Counted from the first letter of the stretch, positions 10,801 through 24,192 are shown. The stretch is 64,000 nucleotides of DNA from Motacilla alba alba (GCF_015832195.1 NC_052017.1:82461801-82525800); one strand, 5' to 3'. The notes: generated by a model not told the origin, from the sequence alone. Numbers and translations: made by a program.

Positions 10801-12485
10801 GCTTAGGCTCAGGCAGATGTGTTTATAAGGGTATTGGGAGTGAGAGATAACAATTTTGTAACATTCCTACTATGTGACTCTGTCAGGTACAGCCTAGGTT
10901 TAACACACCTGTGTTTCCTGTGTACTGTTGCTGTAGAGTCACCACTGCTTTAAAATGTGACAGCAAGGTTCACCATGTTCTGCTTTCTCAAAATATGTCT
11001 CTGAAGCTCTGTCTTTTCTGCTTTTTTTCTCGAGGTAACTTGTCTGAGTGAGACAGTACTGAAACTAAAAGGTAAAAAGCCGTGTCACTAGCTCACTTAC
11101 AACTGTAAGACCTTCTGACACAGCACATCATCTTTATTGTTGCAACAATACGTTCTACATTAGAAATTTCTTTGTGCTAGGAGAGTTCAAAAATTTTCTT
11201 TCCTGTTGGATACACTTGGAAGTTGTGAGACGGCATTAGGAGTCTAATAGAATTTGATAACTTTTGTCTGCATTGTCATTTACTGTGGCTTTCTTAAACT
11301 ATGGTGAGATCAAAATTCATCTTGTGTCCCTGGACAGGTAAAGAGAGATAAAAGAGATATATCCTTAAGGGTGCATGCATCATAGCTAGGGCCCACCTCC
11401 AGCCTGTAACTTGAGTCATCTTTAAAACAAAGACAAGACTTGAAACTGGTTGGGGGTATGGATCAATCTTTGCAAGGTATGTCTGACATGCTATGTGTTA
11501 TGCAATGTTGCCATCAAACATATTTCAATGACAGGGAAGGGAAAAAATAGTTTGGGAAACAAGCATGAGCATTCAGCTGATCCTGTGGAAACCCCAGCTC
11601 TTTAGTGCTCTCAGTGAGCTTTTTGTCAGTTGGTTATTTGTTTTTATTGAAAACTGAAGTTGTGAGGGACAGACGGCAGTGAAATCTCTGAGCTGGCTGT
11701 GAGATAACCAGAAATGCTTCAGCTAGGGAACAGAATTTGCTTTCTCCAGTATAAATATCCATAGTTTGCTAAATAAATTATGAGCTACATTGGCCAGCAG
11801 TTCCCAGATTCTTGCACAGCTCAGTCCAATACCAGGAAATTCATGAACTAGGAACTAGTGTTCTTCGCATTGCATGTCAGTATCAAAATGCCTATTTATT
11901 TTACTGGAAACAGGAGGCCTTTTTCTAGGTGACCTTTCTTGCTAGCAAGGAAAATATTTCTTCTAAGGCAAAAAATGTACTGTCCATATTTTTATGGTAA
12001 CAAGAGTGAATAAATTGAATGTTGCAGTCCTTCAGTTTTGCCAAATTGTCATCTAAAGCAACAATAAGAAGATGAGTCCACTTTGTTCTGCCAATTTCTG
12101 AAGGTATCATAGAGGTTAAATAGCAAGTACCTAATGTTTCTGCTTTGGATGATGTTATAAAGGAAATTGGATAAACACAAGAATATAAATCAAGGAAAGG
12201 TGCTGGAAAATTGTGCCATCAGTTAGAAAAATGTGCAATACTTATACCTGATCTATCCTCTTACTTGCTGAAAGTAGAAAAGAGAAAAACATTCAGTATC
12301 TTGAGTAATCCAGGCACTGATTAATTGCATCCCATAATGCTTTCTAATGTATCTTCTAGAAAACCTTATAAATCATACGTAGGCCTTTTCTCCTTAAATG
12401 CTACTTTATCAATTCTCAATTGCTCAACTTTCAAAATAAAGGAAGAAAACTAGGGTCTGAGCAGCTGGGATTTATTTTCCTCCTC
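7867..12485. other. AT-rich sequence with no recognised feature
   Basis: About 4.6 kb of apparently unique AT-rich DNA. A 60-codon open frame at 9339-9521 matches no family I know. A short CATA repeat lies near 8717-8730. No exon, RNA gene or mobile element was recognised. Confidence 0.55.
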
Positions 12486-12582
12486 AGGGCCTGGATTCAG
12501 TTCAGTATTTAGGCACATGTTCAGCCTGAAGCAGGTGCACAGTCCCATTAAAGATGTGTTCTTAAGTACCTTTGTGAATGAC
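12486..12582. repeat. Probable ancient amniote interspersed repeat
   Basis: The segment reads gggcctggattcagttcag, then a block like ttaggcacatgttcagcctg, then agtcccattaaagatgtg and cttaagtacctttgtgaat. Order and wording resemble an old repeat I recall from turtles, crocodilians and birds, in which blocks like CCTGATTCAG, AAGCACATGC and AGTCCCATTGAAGTCAATG succeed one another. It is diverged, in keeping with great age. Family and strand cannot be fixed without a consensus alignment. Confidence 0.45.
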
Positions 12583-14606
12583 AATTATTTTTGGTCTTTC
12601 AAAACACTGTGACATTTGTTGCATGTTAGAAAATCATTCCACTTGAAAAAGGTCACACAAGGAAACAAGGAAAGCAATTGTTTTCATTAATATAACTATA
12701 GGCTTGAGTTTCAAACCCGTGATACAATGAGTTTTACACAGCTTCACATTTCATTGCTGGCATCTGAGTGTGTGATTCTTACACATTTCTGTATGCAAAT
12801 TAACTAGAAAGTTATAGTTGTTCACCTTCATAAGCCCCAAATCATGGGAAAGTTGTGAAACTTATAAACTGAAGAAGTTAGTTGTGATTGTTCCACCCTG
12901 TATTTCAAACCTGGAAAATTATTCAAGCTTGGGTCAATTTCTAGCTTCTTGTGGGAAATATTTTGCAAAGCCTTCTTTAGGTAAGAGCTACTAGAACTTC
13001 CATTTCTTTAACCATAGATTCACACAGGGTTTTGAAACAGATTTGGAAATATATGGTGATGGTGGAGAATTTTTTAACTTTGGTAGCAAGCATAGTACAG
13101 CAAAATATTGATAATTACAGACTTTTGCAAAAGCTGTCAATCTCATTGAATAGAGAGGAAATTACTGCTTTTATTACGCATTCCTTTGGCCCACTTTTTA
13201 AAAGAATGTCGGAAATAAGGATGAGAGGTTATGTAAAATAGCAAGAGAGGAAGTCTTTAGCTGAGTCAGGAAATCAAGTTCAGTGCACCAGCTACCATTA
13301 ACCTCCTCTTCCACCTGCTAATGAAAGCACAGAATTACATCTCAGTCAGTATTTGGGTCTGCTTTGAATTGCAATCAACCAGCTATCTTTCTTTTTGAAA
13401 TACACTAGTAGAAATTTATTAAAAATATTACATTGTTGCATTTTATACACGACTATTATAATATAAAACTATATTATAATTTTCTGTGGAGGTACATTTT
13501 GATGTTCTCCTTACTTTCCTACCCCCAAAAAAATTGTTAGTTATGGAATCAGTCGTAAATGGAAACAAACTATTTGATCACTCAATCCAGCTCATGTCGA
13601 GCGGAAAGGCTAATAAAAAGAACCCACCTCTCTCTATAAATAGTCAGGAAGAATGAGAAGAAAACTGTAACCAAATTAAGTCCATATATAGCATTCTGTA
13701 GTTACTCTTTCCTAGCTACAATTAAGGTAATTTCAAAAGTTTGTAGGATCCCTATCCTAAAATCCTGCCCACATTTTCTAGCTAATGTGTGCATGATTTT
13801 CCCGTGTGAGAGAGATCATCTTTTCTTCAGGTATGATATAGTTTTCCTACCAGGTTTATTTTGGGAGCTTTGAAGACCAGTAGGAAATGGATTTAAAAGT
13901 GCTTCCCAGAGTATGACTTCAAATCGAATGGTCAGACTACTTGTCATACTTAGAGAGCAGAAACACAAGGGTTGATTTCTTCCTGGGGGCATTCCTTGTG
14001 GAAGCAGCCCATCACACCATGGCTGTAGAGTTACTGGTACCTGTGTCAGTGTCACACAATCCCCATACTTTTCCAAGCCTCTCAGTTGCCTCTCCTGATG
14101 CAAAGCCTTGGCAGTTTGGATCGTTTTAGTCGCCGCAGTGCAAAACCAGCATAGTACTACTGCTTTCCTTAGGATAAACAGGGTCCTTAAGCATGAGCAA
14201 ATGAGAGGAGTAAACAAGGGAATGGTATTGTTCAGCATAGTTACAGACTAAAGTGCATCCTTTTTAAGGACATCTGTCCAAAGTAAACTTCCCTGTGAAG
14301 TAACACTGCTTTTCTGCTAAGCTATTGTTGAAAGGATTTATATTTAATGGGAACAATGAATAATCATCTTCGTTCTTCTCTCTTTTTGTTAATGAGCTCA
14401 TGTACTATGCAGCACTTAAGGCTTATCAAAAAATGCTAGAGGATCAGAGGATTGCAGGGATGATGTGACTGTCAAGTTGTGATGAAACTGGAAAACACAG
14501 AGATATGTTGAGCCAATAGACCTACTCAGGTTACCAAGACTGAAGGCTGGCATGGCACACAGCACGGTGTCCAGCCTCCTCACAGCAAGGCTCACCACCT
14601 TGGTTA
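12583..14606. other. Unique sequence, no recognised feature
   Basis: About 2 kb. A 140-codon minus-strand open frame spans 13816-14238, but its translation has no recognisable domain and the region is not obviously repeat. I do not call it a gene. No RNA gene or known repeat was seen. Confidence 0.5.
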
Positions 14607-14611
14607 GTATG
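14607..14611. repeat. Target-site duplication, left copy (gtatg)
   Basis: Five bases directly preceding the LTR, repeated exactly at 15022-15026 after its other end. Confidence 0.7.
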
Positions 14612-15021
14612 TGTGGTGGTGTTTGTGGCTCCCAGGATGAGGGAAGGGATGAAGAATCTGACTTCATGTTTCTCAGAAGGCTGATGTATTATTTTATGAT
14701 ATATATATTATATTAAAAATGCTATACTGAAACTATACTAAACTATTGAAAGGGTACATCAAAAAGCTAGAAAAGAATGAAGAAGAATGAATAATAAAAA
14801 CTCGTGACTGACCAGAGTTGCAAAATAGCTGGGCTGGGATTGGTCATTAAGTAAAAACATTTCACATGGAACCAATCAAAGATGCACCTGTTAGTAAACC
14901 ATCTCCAAACCACAGTCAAAGCCACCAGATAGTTATTGTTTACATTTCTTTTCTGAGGCTTCTCAGCTTCTCAGGAGAAAAATCCTGGAGAAGGGATTTT
15001 TCATAAAATATCACAGTGGCA
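14612..15021 (-). mobile_element. Solo LTR of a songbird-type endogenous retrovirus, minus strand
   Basis: This 410-bp element begins TGTGGTGGTG and ends CACAGTGGCA in plus orientation and is flanked by gtatg (14607-14611 and 15022-15026). It resembles a common passerine LTR I recall, especially the block ttctgaggcttctcagcttc near 14950-14969 and ctcaggagaaaaatcctgg beyond it. In minus orientation an AATACA, a variant of AATAAA, lies near 14685, after an AT-rich tract and close to the end, which suggests minus is the sense strand. There is no internal retroviral sequence, so it is a solo LTR. A 5-bp duplication fits class I or III more than class II. Confidence 0.88.
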
Positions 15022-15026
15022 GTATG
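15022..15026. repeat. Target-site duplication, right copy (gtatg)
   Basis: Exact match to 14607-14611; marks the right end of the solo LTR. Confidence 0.7.
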
Positions 15027-17078
15027 CTGTGCTTAGGAGCAAGGCTGAAGTCTGAAAGTGAGGTTGGAGAGTGAGAGACAAATTCTTCTCTGTATTGAAC
15101 TGAGATAGAACAAGTGTAGCACTTCATAAATCACTGGATGAACAACACAAAACATGCAAGACACAAAAATTGCTTATTTTCTTTTATGTCATGCTTTTTT
15201 CCAGTAACTCTCTCCTGGTGAAATGTCTGCATATTTAAGATGAGGATTACAGGACACATGTGGTCACTGTTTTCTCAAAGGCTAGAGGTGATACCAGATA
15301 GATCCTGTGAACAAGGTTTCATCTTCTAAAAACTGTCAGAATAGTACCATATGCCAGAAATAAGTACACATAAAAAATGTTAAGTAATGAAGAAAGCTGC
15401 TGTGCTTTTGTCTCTAATATATTGTTCCATATGCAATATTGATCAGAAAGACAGATTTCATTATTTTCTTAGCCACCAGTTCAAGGACCTGACTTCAAGC
15501 AGTGTGCTGTTCTCCCAGATGTATGGAATAGGATTGTTATATTTTCAATGCTTTTTTTTTTTTCTTTTTTTCCTCAGGGACATTATGGTCAACTGTTTTT
15601 GAAATCCACATCTGTCCACATTGATGCTAACCTGTGACACTCTGTGACATAACTCCCATACAACTGGATGCACAGAGGTCTGTTGGCATTCTGGTAGAGA
15701 ATCTGACATTTTGAAGGTCTCTGCCTCAAATCTCGTTTGATGGTTTCCAGCTACCTTGCAGACAGATACCCTTGTCATAGCTGACATCCCGGATGGCATT
15801 TTCAACAGAGAGACAAAGGATTACAACTGCAGCAAGAGTCTGAACTTCAGACCCTTTCTTTTTTTGACATAATCTGTGAACACAAAATTCCACTTCAAAA
15901 AATCCAGATAAAATGAAGTCATCTTTCCATGCAAATCTTCCCATTGTGGAGATGGACTCATTGATCAGGGCAATAGAGAACCTTGTGACAACAGTAGCCC
16001 ACGGGGCTTCCTTGTGTTCCCAGCATCAGCATTCCTCTGCCCCACATCACAAAGTCAGCCTCTCTCCTGCTGAGCATCAACCCTGTGACTGATTCATTGA
16101 ACACAGCAGAAACAGAGGAAGAAGTCAGGGAAATTAAAACTGAGGACATAGCATGAGAAATGTCAATATGCTCAGCACTATTCCCTTATAATAGAACTGG
16201 AAATATAATTAGGAATAAGAAGTAAGCCACCCTGGAAGGAAAATAAAGTTTTCATGAACTAATGTTGAAAATCATCAGATCTTTGATATAAAAATTATAA
16301 GCCTTATGATGAAAAGTGCATTTCAAAAAGATATATAGGTTTCTGCAAACAGAAAAGCCAGAAAATCCCCCTCTTACAAATTAAAATTGTATAGTATAAC
16401 TTTCACTTACTTATTAAATTCCTTCACAAATTTAATCCTCTTACTGTGTATTTTCTTTACAGATTTTTTCCTCTAAATTATAAATGCATTCAATTATAAT
16501 ATCATAAGCACTGGAAAATATTTTAACCTTTACCTGAAATATTCACAATATGCTCTGTTTGAAAAATTTGAGTTCCTGTGCTCACATGTTTAATCGCAAG
16601 ATCCACACTTGAAAACATCCTCAAGGGTATCAAAAACATTGCTATGTTGAAAGAAATATTCTTCACTGTGTGTACAGAATTTATTGAAGCAAACATCAGA
16701 CAGAAAGCAAGACTATAAACTCAAGGGAGCTCTGATTTAGAAAATCAATAGAAAAAGATCAGGTAAAAGACACACCAAACTACAAAGTGATAACAGATGA
16801 AAATATGAAAATATGGATGAGATCCCAGAGAAAAACTCATGGCAAGCCCATGAGTAATCTGAGCAAGTACACAACTGCAAGTGATACAGCAATCATAACC
16901 ACTAAGGGTTCATCTCTGGATTAATATTTTTAAGAAATGTGTGTTATTAGAAAATCTAACAATCTAAAAGAGTAAGAACATGCTAAGGGTAATAGGAAAA
17001 AAAATAAACCTGAATGTGTGAGTGCTGAGAAAAAGCATTGCACTTTTGACAGAAAATGAAAATTTTCTGCAGAAAATG
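15027..17078. other. AT-rich sequence with no recognised feature
   Basis: About 2 kb. A long pyrimidine tract ending in cctcag at 15549-15577 looks like a splice acceptor, but the sequence after it hits a stop at once and no matching donor was found. Otherwise nothing recognised. Confidence 0.5.
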
Positions 17079-17168
17079 TAGAATCACAAAATGATTTGGT
17101 TTGGAAAGGACCTTAAAGGTCCTAATTCCAATTCCCTGCTACTGGCAGGGTTGCCTTCCACTAGAATA
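17079..17168 (-). mobile_element. CR1 LINE 3' end fragment, minus strand
   Basis: Starts tagaatcacaaaatgatttg and continues tttggaaaggaccttaaagg, then a ccctgctactggcaggg block and ccttccactaga. This is the CR1 3' UTR read backwards. Only about 90 bp remain, the usual result of 5' truncation during CR1 integration. Confidence 0.9.
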
Positions 17169-20100
17169 TTTCATAAATACATACTCATTTGAAATGGGAA
17201 AGTATATGAACTTAGTCACATTTTATTTACATTTATTCTAAATGACCAAACTAACCCTAAAATACATTAAAAGGGTGATGTTATATGGCATATGAATGTT
17301 AGGTTATATAAAATAGTAAACAGATATTTTTTTGTAACCATAAGCAGCCTTAGTTTGCAGGCAGTGGTCTAAAAGTTTAAAAGTCATCGATGTACCACCC
17401 ACTGTGCAGGACGAGGAGCAACAAAGTAATTCCTCTGTTAAAATTTTTCTTTAACCTGAGAAGCTGTAGAGCTGAGATTGAAGTTTTACAAATTATTTCA
17501 GAGAAGGGAAGCTGACACTCCCTCATGCAGTAGCAGCTTGCAGGTCATGCTCAATTTCAGCTCCCAAAGGTTTGATGCAGGGGAGTAAGTTACTGAAGAT
17601 GTCAGGATGATGTGGAAGATGCAGAAGTCACGAGATCCAACCCAGAGAAGATGGTAAGGATTCAGTAGAACATGGAAGCATTTGCCACCTGCACATCTCA
17701 TAGGAAAGTCACATCCAGAGTCCTTCAATTCCAACTGAGGAATTGCCAAGCAAACTTATATTGACAAACACCAAGAAAAACAAGGTTTAATTGAAAAGTC
17801 TGCATTCACTGGTGCTCCAGTCCAAGAAAATTTTTGAAAGTCACAGATCAGCTGTAGTGTTAAATATCTCCTAATACATACCTGGCCTATTCATAAAGCA
17901 GCTTCTCAACAGTTCTGCATACGATAAGCTTTCCTAAAAGCTTTCCTTTGACACAATCCCCCAGCAGTATCAGGACACAGAAGTAAATGTTAGCTTAGTG
18001 GTGTGCAGGTGTATATGCATAAAAACTAGATTAAATGTATAATTATCTTACTAGCTTATAGTGTATCTGAAACGTTCCTACAATCATATGGATTATAGAC
18101 AACCTTTGAAATTATGCCTGACCATAGGTTTTAGACTAACTTTTCCAGCAGTCCATTGTATATGAGCAATTTTGTCATCTTTAACAATCCATGAATTGCT
18201 AAAATAAGGAGAAAATTCACAGATTTATGTTACTGTATTTGTTAGACAATTCATACAAGCTATGCCTGCCTATGAATTTTAGGTATATTGTATTTCTACT
18301 AATTGCTATGCACGGTGTGATCCTCTAAATCTGATAGATTGTTTGAGCTCCTATTAGAGAGACTGAAATATCTTAAACAGGAGAACAAATATTGAATGAC
18401 AAGCATCAGACTATGCAATTCTCTTCTTCAACATCAAATTTAATGAATGAAAAATTATTTTTGCTATTAACCTTGAAAAATTCTGGACTTAGCAAGGCAA
18501 AATCACTGCATGCAGTCTGTAACATCTTTTAAGAGAATTTTTAAAAAAATATTGAAAAACTCATGTCAAATACAATGTCTTTTGTTGTAGAGCTTGTACA
18601 AATCAATGCTGCTGACTGAGGGCATTTAAATAAGTGGAAACACTTATGTGACTATTCAGATCTAGTAAACTCAAGTTTTATTTCATTTTAACCACAGTTC
18701 ATTCTTCACAACCACTCAATTTTTTCACATCAAATAATAAGGTAAATGAACTGCCTGATATGTCTGTCCTTGTTTTTTGTTGCAAGCTTTGTAATTGCTT
18801 GGTCTGTACCTATCATTTAATATATCATTTAATAGATGTTATAAAAAGGGGCAGTTTTGGTCTGTGTGTTGTCCTATTTGGCTCTGTTTACCCAAAAGAG
18901 GAGAAAAGAGATGGACATGAGACATGAATTCCAGTCCCTGCATGTGCACAGAAAGATCCTCAAGTAGGAAATCTCAGAAAAATCCAGTGGCAGGAAGGAG
19001 TAGGGTATGCAGAAGATGGAGGCATGCATTTGTCCAAGATTCTCCTTTGCCACTAGGTCACAAAACACTTAGGCAAATTCACTTGCTTGGAAGGAGATCA
19101 TCACTTAATCTGGTTTAGATAAATAACACAGATTGTATGATGTAATGTTACAATATAAGGAAAGAAAAAGAGCCAAGATATCAAAAAACCACCATTCTCA
19201 GCAGATGAAAATGATGTGACAGTTGCTCTGACAGGGACATTTGCCTTAACAGTCCTAGCCAATGTGAATTTGCTCCTGTGATAGCTGAAGTTGCTGTTGT
19301 GCCAGCTTCTTAACCTCTCAGAGATGACTGAATCTCGATGCTGACGGAAGCAAATCCAGTTTCTAAAATTCTATTTCATCATTTGGGTTGAAAGATACTA
19401 TATACGTATGCTTCTCTTAAATAAATGCACTGTAAAATATGGGACAGCTTCAATTTACAACTAGTTAAGAGGTTTCAAATGTTGTATTTCATACAATCAT
19501 TTAGACAATTTGGATGCTACAAAACTTAGTCATCCCAGAGCAATGCAAAGCCAGAGGGAGAGAAAATTACAGGCCTGTGATTTTTTTCTTTCTTTCTATT
19601 TCAGGATATGGTTCACCAAAACTCACATTAAAAACAAAATGGCTTTTTCATTGGTCAGTCATTTGAGGAAATAAAAGCAATTAAATGGCACATTGATTTT
19701 CAAATTTCCTTCTTCCAGACTTAAGTATATGTACTCCAGGAGCTAACATTGAAATATTGTTATTTTACATCCACTTCTAGCTATGGCACAGTACTTCACA
19801 AAACCAGCTTGCACAGCATTCCACAAGGTGGAGGCCAGAAAATTAAGCTGACCTCATACTCCCTTTAAGAAAAGAAAGTAGTGAGGGATGAGATGCCATT
19901 TTAGGAATAGATGTGTTTAGGCTAAGCTGGAGACAAGCAGTTCAAGTCTCTAAAGGTTGTGTTGAAAATCTGTTGGAACAGATCTCCTAAACAATGCTGA
20001 GCACTAGACTTAAGCTTTTCTCTCCTATAACAAGGCAAGTAACTGTATGGACTCTGCCTGGATTAACCATAAGGCCAGAAGAAATACTGGCCTTATGGAA

Positions 20101-20709
20101 GAAAAATCCAGCAGAATTCACAGCCTCTGGCAGCACCCAGCATGAGATGTTTGGGGAAGAGTATAAAATTAAGAAAACAACACGCTGATATTCTCCCAGC
20201 CTCTGTCAATTTGTTGCTCATATTTGAGCCAAAGGTGGTATCTTTATATTTAATAGTTCTCAGTGGATTTTTTTTTAATGAACTTGACCATTCAGTTTGA
20301 AACCATATAAAAATTACTAGCCCAGAATCCTGCAATAAGCAGATTAGTTAGCTAGTCTGTGCATTAAATCTTTAGGGAAAAAAAAGGACTTTTAATATGA
20401 TGTTTTACTTCATGCAAATAAAATCTAAATTCTTATAGAAAGGGTTTAAGGTCGATTTATAGGCAGAAAAGGTACTTTAAAATATGATCCCTTTCATGTT
20501 GTTTTCTCAAGTCAGTTTGGACTATCAGAAAAAACTGGTAAACTGCATATGTATCACAAAGCATGAATTAAATATACTGTTCAGCTCAAACTGGCTAACA
20601 AGGATACTTACTTCCATCTAAGAAATCATTTTTTGTGTCTCAAAGATTTTTTTTTCTTTTATTTGGGGCAATATTTAGAGACAAGGAATACAGTTTTGAA
20701 TTTTAAAAG
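17169..20709. other. AT-rich sequence with no recognised feature
   Basis: About 3.5 kb of apparently unique AT-rich DNA between a CR1 tail and an LTR. Open frames are under 85 codons and show no domains. No RNA gene or repeat was recognised. Confidence 0.55.
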
Positions 20710-21459
20710 GATAGCAAGCTCCGTGAAGCAGAGGAAGAAAGTGCCTTATGCACCAGAGCAGGTTCCTCTGCAGCCCAAAGTGAAGGCAATGGTGAGCCAG
20801 TTGTGCCCCTGCAGCCCATGGATGTCCATGGTAGAGCAGAGATCCACCTGCAGCGTGGAGGAAACTACGCTGGAGAAGGTGGATGCTTGAAGAAGGATGT
20901 GACTCCATGGGAAGCCTGAGCTGGGGCAGCCTCATGGCCAGATCTGTAGACCAGGGAGTAGCAGGTTTTCTGGCAGGACTTGTGACCTCACAGGGGGACC
21001 TACACTGGAGCAGCCTGTTCCTGAAGGACTGCATCCTCTGGAAGACACCCCACCTGGAGCAGAGGAGGATGTGGGAAGTCCTCTCGCTGAGTAGGAAGGC
21101 ACATCAGAGACAACGTGTGATGAACCATCTGCAGCCCCCATCTACCATTCTGTTGTGCCATTTGGGGGAAGGAGGGAGAGCAAATAGAAAGTTGAGCCCA
21201 GGAGGAAGGTAGGGGTGGGGGGAAGATCTTTTTAAAATTTAGTTTTATTTCTCATATTCCTGCTCTGATTTGATTAGCAATAAATTGAACTAATCTCCCA
21301 AGTGAAGATCATGATGGTGCCTAGTGAGTGACCTCTCCCTGCCCTTACCTTAACCCATGAGCCTTTTTTAATATTTTCTCTCCCCTGCCAAACTGAGGAA
21401 TAGAATGGTAGAGCAGCTTTGTTGGGCACCTGGCATTCACCCAGGGTCAACCCACCACA
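20710..21459 (+). mobile_element. 5'-truncated LTR of an avian endogenous retrovirus, plus strand
   Basis: The element ends in the terminal block CCAGGGTCAACCCACCACA at 21441-21459, which I recognise as the 3' end of a widespread avian LTR. Upstream it has the GC-rich body of that family, with repeated ctggagcag-like words between 20870 and 21060, then an AATAAA at 21279-21284 and the tctctcccctgcc U5 block near 21378. The expected 5' terminus is absent, so some hundreds of bases of U3 are missing; the left edge is approximate. Open frames of up to 119 codons here are by-products of GC-rich LTR sequence and are not genes. The same terminal block occurs in the 84-bp remnant at 35462-35545. Confidence 0.88.
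21279..21284 (+). promoter_or_regulatory. LTR polyadenylation signal AATAAA (plus strand)
   Basis: AATAAA 175 bp before the end of the LTR, in the position expected for the R region of this family. Confidence 0.6.
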
Positions 21460-21755
21460 GTGATAAAACAAAATTTAACTTTCCTTCAATAAAAATGAAA
21501 TATGATTTCCAGGTTACAGCTTCCAACTCATTTGCTTCTTATATGGTGCACCCCTGATCTCAGTTCAGTTGGAGTGCAGTCATAATTTACAGACTTGTGA
21601 TGGAGACACGTCTCTACATTTTCAGCTGCCAAGGTTGCTATGTTACCGGTTTTGATACAGCTGCACTCTTGATGGCCTACTTTGGGGTATTTGCTGCCAC
21701 TGCACTTAGACAGCTCAAATGATTAAAGGAAAGCTACTGTTTCGTGAGCTATCAG

Positions 21756-22863
21756 TAGTAATAGAAGCATTCAGGTTGGAAAAGACCTGCAAGAGCATCG
21801 AGTCTAACCTTTGACCGAACATCTCCATGTCAACTAAACCATACCACTAAGTGCCATATCCAGTCTTTCCTGAACACTTCCAGGCATTGTGATTCTACCA
21901 TCTCCCTGGACAGCATGTTCCAAGGCTTAACCACCCATCCAGTGAAGAAATTTTCCTGATGTCCAACCTGAACCTCTCCTAGCACAGCTTAGGACCATTT
22001 CTTCTTGTCCTGTTCCTCAATGTCTTTCTTGCACTGAAGGGCCCCAAACTGAACATAGGTTTGGAGATGCAGCCTCACCAGTGCCAGGTATAGGGGGAAA
22101 ATCACTGTCCTGGTACTGCTGGCCACACTATTCCTGATGCAAGCCAGGATGCCACCAGCTTTCTTTGCCACCTGGGCACATGCTGGCTCATGCTTAGCTG
22201 CTATTGACCAGAACCTTCAGGCCCTTCTTCCACACCATTTTCTAGCCACCCTTTCCACAACCTCTAGTGCTGCATGGGGTTATTGTGACTGAAATGCAGG
22301 ACCTGGCACTTGCACTTGGTGAACTGCATTTAATTTTCCACAGCCCCATTGATCCAGTCTGCCTAGTTCTCTCTCTCTGTAGAGCTTTCCTACCCTCCAG
22401 CAGTTCAACACTTTCACCCAGCTTAGAGTCATGCATGCATTTACTGAGGAAATACTCAATCCCCTCATCTTGATCATGGATAATGATGTTAAACAAAACT
22501 GACGTCACTACTCAGCCTTGGGGAACCCCACTAGGAAGCAGATGCCAAATAGATGTGTTACCATTCCTCACCACTCTCCAGGCTCAGCCAAGCAGCCAGT
22601 TTTTAACCCAGCAAAAAGCACACCTGTCCAAGCTGTGGACTCACAGGTTCTCCAGGAGAATGCTGTAGGAGACAGTATAAAAGGCTTTGCTGAAATTCAG
22701 GAAGACTACATACACAACCTTTCCCTTATCCACTAGGACAGGTCACTTGGTCATAAAAGAAGATAAGTTTGGTAAAGTGGGACCTGCCTTTCCTAACCCC
22801 ATGCTGGCTGGGCTCAATCCCCTGGTTGTCCTGTCCTAAATCAAATCTTTCATATGTCTCTAG
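21756..22863 (-). mobile_element. CR1 LINE, degenerate 3' portion, minus strand
   Basis: About 1.1 kb of CR1 in reverse. The 3' end lies at 21756 (agaagcattcaggttggaaa). Read on the minus strand, a [18 protein letters not shown] peptide at about 22030-22075 corresponds to the C-terminal part of CR1 ORF2. The complement of ccttggggaaccccact at 22516-22532 gives the RT motif GVPQG, and the upstream RT region follows to about 22863. Stops and frameshifts break the frame, so no reverse transcriptase can be made. This is the longest minus-strand CR1 in the window. Confidence 0.94.
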
Positions 22864-24118
22864 TGAAGAAAAATTTCTTTAGAATCTTGACGCTAGATAG
22901 GAGAAAATGAAAAAAAAAGCAAAGAAAGTCTCCATCTTCATAGCCAGAAATTCAAGTTTGAAATCATTAGTTGTGTTTTCTCTCCCTTAAAAGAGAAGGA
23001 AAACATAGTTATCATCAATAAACACAATGATAAATCCAAGTAATTATACAGTACTCTTCATCTGAAGACCCTGAGCTGTTAATAATCAGTAATTAATTAA
23101 GCCTTGCAGCATTTCTTGAAGGGATATGCAACTTGAATAATACATTACTCAGGGACCCAAACTGTAGGCTTTTTGTGTGACCCACAGGTTAACTGGAAAA
23201 TTCTGGATCAAATATATCTCAAGGCCCAGGATGTTAATCTATTTTTTAAATTCAGCTCCAGTGAAATAGTCCCACTATGATGTCTGCTCCATGGAGGCAA
23301 AAGAAACAGACCGCAAGCAGGGATGTGGGGTTATAGCAAATGCAAAATAATGGAGAAGGGCAGTGATGGGAATTTAGAATTGATTGCACTTTACTCCACA
23401 TGCTCAAGATTTCATTTGAGGTTTGGTTATCAGGTGCCTTCTTCCAGATAATTTCTTATCAAGCAAAGCAGGCTTGTAAAAAATTGTACAGTGATTAAAA
23501 ATGTCCCACTTTCACTAATACCTTCCATAGACAGAAGGTGTAATACAGCTACTTTATACCTAAGGGCCACAAGTTCTTCTACAGGTAGCATGTTTACTGT
23601 ATCAAAAGTCCAGGCTGGTTTAGAGTCTGCTTTCACTCATACGATCAGTAATTCAGAACAACTTCATTAAAGTCATTAAGTGGGTTCAGTCCAACACATA
23701 TGAATTCTAGTCCAAATGTAAAGCTGAAAATATGAAATAATAATGGCTTCTGTGTGAGAGACAGGGGCAGAAAATATATGACATTTTGTGGCCTAAAACT
23801 ATTGAAGGCAATTTGTGATGACCATTTGGCAGCTGGATTTTTTCCCTTCAGATGCATCCAAAGCACAAACATGCCTTTAAAGTTTCTCCACTCTTTCAAT
23901 AAACCTAAATTCTACTGCTGATTTCTGATTTTTTTTTCACACTGAAGGAATGAACTGGATTCTTTTCAATCTAGAAATATGGCACTTAGATGCGTTTTTG
24001 TCAAAGTTAGGAGAAGGAATATGCCTCTCATTTGACATCTGCTTCTCACCAAACAGATTAACCTAAAGAAAGTTTTCATATTCTGAGGAAGTTGTTTAAG
24101 GTTCTGTGGTAATTAAAA

Positions 24119-24192
24119 GTGAAAACCAACAAAAAACCACAAAGAAACAAACAAAACCTCCAAAGAAACAAAAAACACCACAGCAAACAAAT
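24119..24192. repeat. A/C-rich low-complexity tract
   Basis: Composed almost wholly of A and C (runs such as aaacaaacaaaacc) over about 74 bp; simple-sequence character with no consistent unit. Confidence 0.7.

Noticed and set aside
13816..14238. 140-codon minus-strand open frame
   Set aside because: No recognisable domain and no flush splice signals at sensible phases. Chance frames of this size occur a few times in 64 kb.
15549..15577. Very strong splice-acceptor-like pyrimidine tract ending cctcag
   Set aside because: An in-frame stop or no open frame follows and no donor pairs with it. Similar tracts at 33316-33336 and near 41830 show that these arise from T-runs in AT-rich DNA.
20675..21212. 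Overlapping open frames of 69-119 codons on both strands
   Set aside because: All lie in or at the edge of the GC-rich body of a truncated LTR, where stops are rare by composition.
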